The position numbers were made by a program, and so were the translations under genes. Shown one piece after another: positions 60,031-60,829 of a stretch of 60,829 bases of DNA (positions within the stretch are counted from its first letter, which is position 1; the number at the start of each line of letters is the position of its first letter). Origin of the DNA: Gemmatimonadota bacterium (GTDB taxonomy: Bacteria > Latescibacterota > UBA2968 > UBA8231); NCBI GenBank assembly GCA_028875335.1, contig JAPPEF010000067.1, positions 1 to 60,829 on the forward strand, written 5' to 3'. The notes under the pieces were generated by a model. The model ran no database searches, was not told the origin of the DNA, and worked only from the letters and a program-made list of their open reading frames with translations.

Positions 60031-60829
60031 ATGGAAGATCGCATCTACGGACTGGAAACCGAATACGGCTGTCTACCGCCGGCTTCGGATCCCTTTTTGA
60101 GTCCCGATTTCGTGTCGATAAAGGCCAAAGACTGTGTGTTCTACCGCGAGCACTTGGGCATTGTCGATATGCACTATCGGGGCCGCGACGAGCCGCCCGG
60201 CAATGGCGGCTTTCTCTTCAACGGCGGTCGAGTGTACATCGACATGGGCCACGTCGAGTACGCCACTCCAGAGTGCACCGGGCTTTTTGATTTAGTGGCT
60301 GCCGACCGAGCTGGCGAGCGGTTGGTGCAGCGCGCGCTAGATCAGCTTGGCTTGGCCGATAGCGCGGCCTTTTTCAAGAACAACATCGACCACTACACAG
60401 GGGCTACTTTTGGCTGCCACGAAAACTACCTCGTGCGGCGGGAGGTGCCGTTTTCGCAAGTGCTGCTGCCGACCATGCTGCCCTTTTTCGTCACCCGCCA
60501 GATATTCGCCGGTGCCGGTCGAGTCGGTTGCCACACGGATATTTTCGAGTACGGCAGTGCCGAGGACGAAGGCGTTGAATTCCAACTCTCACAGCGGGCC
60601 GATCACATCGTCACCGAGATCTACCAGTGGATCCAGTTCAGTCGCGCAATTATCAACACGCGCGACGAGCCGCTGGCCGACTGGGGGCTGTACCGCCGCC
60701 TGCACCTCTTGGTGGGCGACTCGAACATGATGGAGTACGCCACGGCCCTGAAGGTGGGTACCACGGCCTTGGTGTTGCAGCTTTTGGAAGAGCAAGAGCG
60801 CGTGATCTGCGACGACATCAAGCTCCTCG
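60031..60829 (+). CDS. pafA: Pup ligase PafA, N-terminal part (runs off window)
   Basis: The first 266 codons of a gene that continues beyond the window. MEDRIYGLETEYG holds the Mg/ATP glutamates; catalytic Asp71 lies in NGGRVYIDMGHVEY; FKNNIDHYTGATFGCHENYL, here in two parts (FKNNIDHY; GCHENYLVRREVPFSQ), and NTRDEPLADWG follow. The short gap between the N-terminus and the Asp (no Dop loop) and its paralogy with the dop product identify it as PafA, which ligates Pup-Glu to lysines. GAGG lies six bases before the ATG. In mycobacteria pafA is further from prcA; here it is adjacent. Confidence 0.9.
   Translation, partial: MEDRIYGLETEYGCLPPASDPFLSPDFVSIKAKDCVFYREHLGIVDMHYRGRDEPPGNGGFLFNGGRVYIDMGHVEYATPECTGLFDLVAADRAGERLVQRALDQLGLADSAAFFKNNIDHYTGATFGCHENYLVRREVPFSQVLLPTMLPFFVTRQIFAGAGRVGCHTDIFEYGSAEDEGVEFQLSQRADHIVTEIYQWIQFSRAIINTRDEPLADWGLYRRLHLLVGDSNMMEYATALKVGTTALVLQLLEEQERVICDDIKLL

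Noticed and set aside
1..60829. tRNA, rRNA or insertion-sequence genes
   Set aside because: No tRNA-like cloverleaf arms, rRNA segments or transposase-like proteins were recognised by eye; a covariance-model scan would be needed to exclude tRNAs fully.

Overview
The window looks like a chromosomal segment of a Gram-negative-type bacterium from a little-cultured lineage. Two TonB-dependent receptors and two predicted lipoproteins indicate a double-membrane cell. The right end carries a Pup-proteasome operon, a system typical of Actinobacteria but also known from scattered other phyla. The mix of PQQ-type beta-propellers, Gfo/Idh oxidoreductases, a phytanoyl-CoA dioxygenase, an M81 (MlrC-like) peptidase, DUF362 and DUF4380 proteins recalls Latescibacterota, Poribacteria or Planctomycete-like genomes. 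This placement is an inference from gene content only; no rRNA or tRNA gene was seen.

Layout. 1-4.7 kb: accessory genes (start of a PurA-like protein, alpha/beta hydrolase, NUDIX, truncated methyltransferase, Cof-type HAD phosphatase, LysR regulator) and a DUF433/DUF5615 toxin-antitoxin pair. 4.8-17.3 kb: a very tight ten-gene minus-strand operon running PQQ propeller, radical SAM, two tandem PQQ propellers, TonB receptor, PaaK-like ligase, halogenase-like flavoprotein, DUF3311, sodium:solute symporter, glycosyltransferase. This is the best candidate for an undescribed system. 17.5-26.9 kb: ABC exporter, PhyH dioxygenase, an orphaned UPF0175 antitoxin with a toxin stump, an ADH/ALDH pair, a second TonB receptor, VapBC and a HAD hydrolase. 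27.2-33.8 kb: a defence island with a large SF2 helicase-nuclease facing an McrB/McrC-like pair.

33.9-41.8 kb: a second PQQ-propeller operon that again ends in an adenylate-forming ligase, followed by DUF362, DUF4380 and a YhdH-type reductase. 41.9-45.3 kb: an Xre/RES toxin-antitoxin pair with an operator-like repeat, and a chimeric lipoprotein combining dockerin, ten plant-type leucine-rich repeats and an alpha/beta hydrolase. 45.4-54.3 kb: TauD dioxygenase, TIM-barrel isomerase, M81 peptidase, CysS, two Gfo/Idh oxidoreductases, a phosphodiester-glycosidase lipoprotein and an Ldh-family dehydrogenase.

54.3-60.8 kb: lepB-arc(mpa)-dop-pup-prcB-prcA-pafA. Dop would deamidate the C-terminal Gln of Pup, PafA would ligate Pup to substrate lysines, and the ARC ring would unfold pupylated proteins into the PrcAB chamber. 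Proteasome catalytic residues are intact, but the usual ARC C-terminal GQYL is GQVI here, and Pup ends TGQ rather than GGQ/GGE.

Four toxin-antitoxin modules (one broken), a truncated methyltransferase and a short coding remnant mark several intergenic junctions as sites of past rearrangement.
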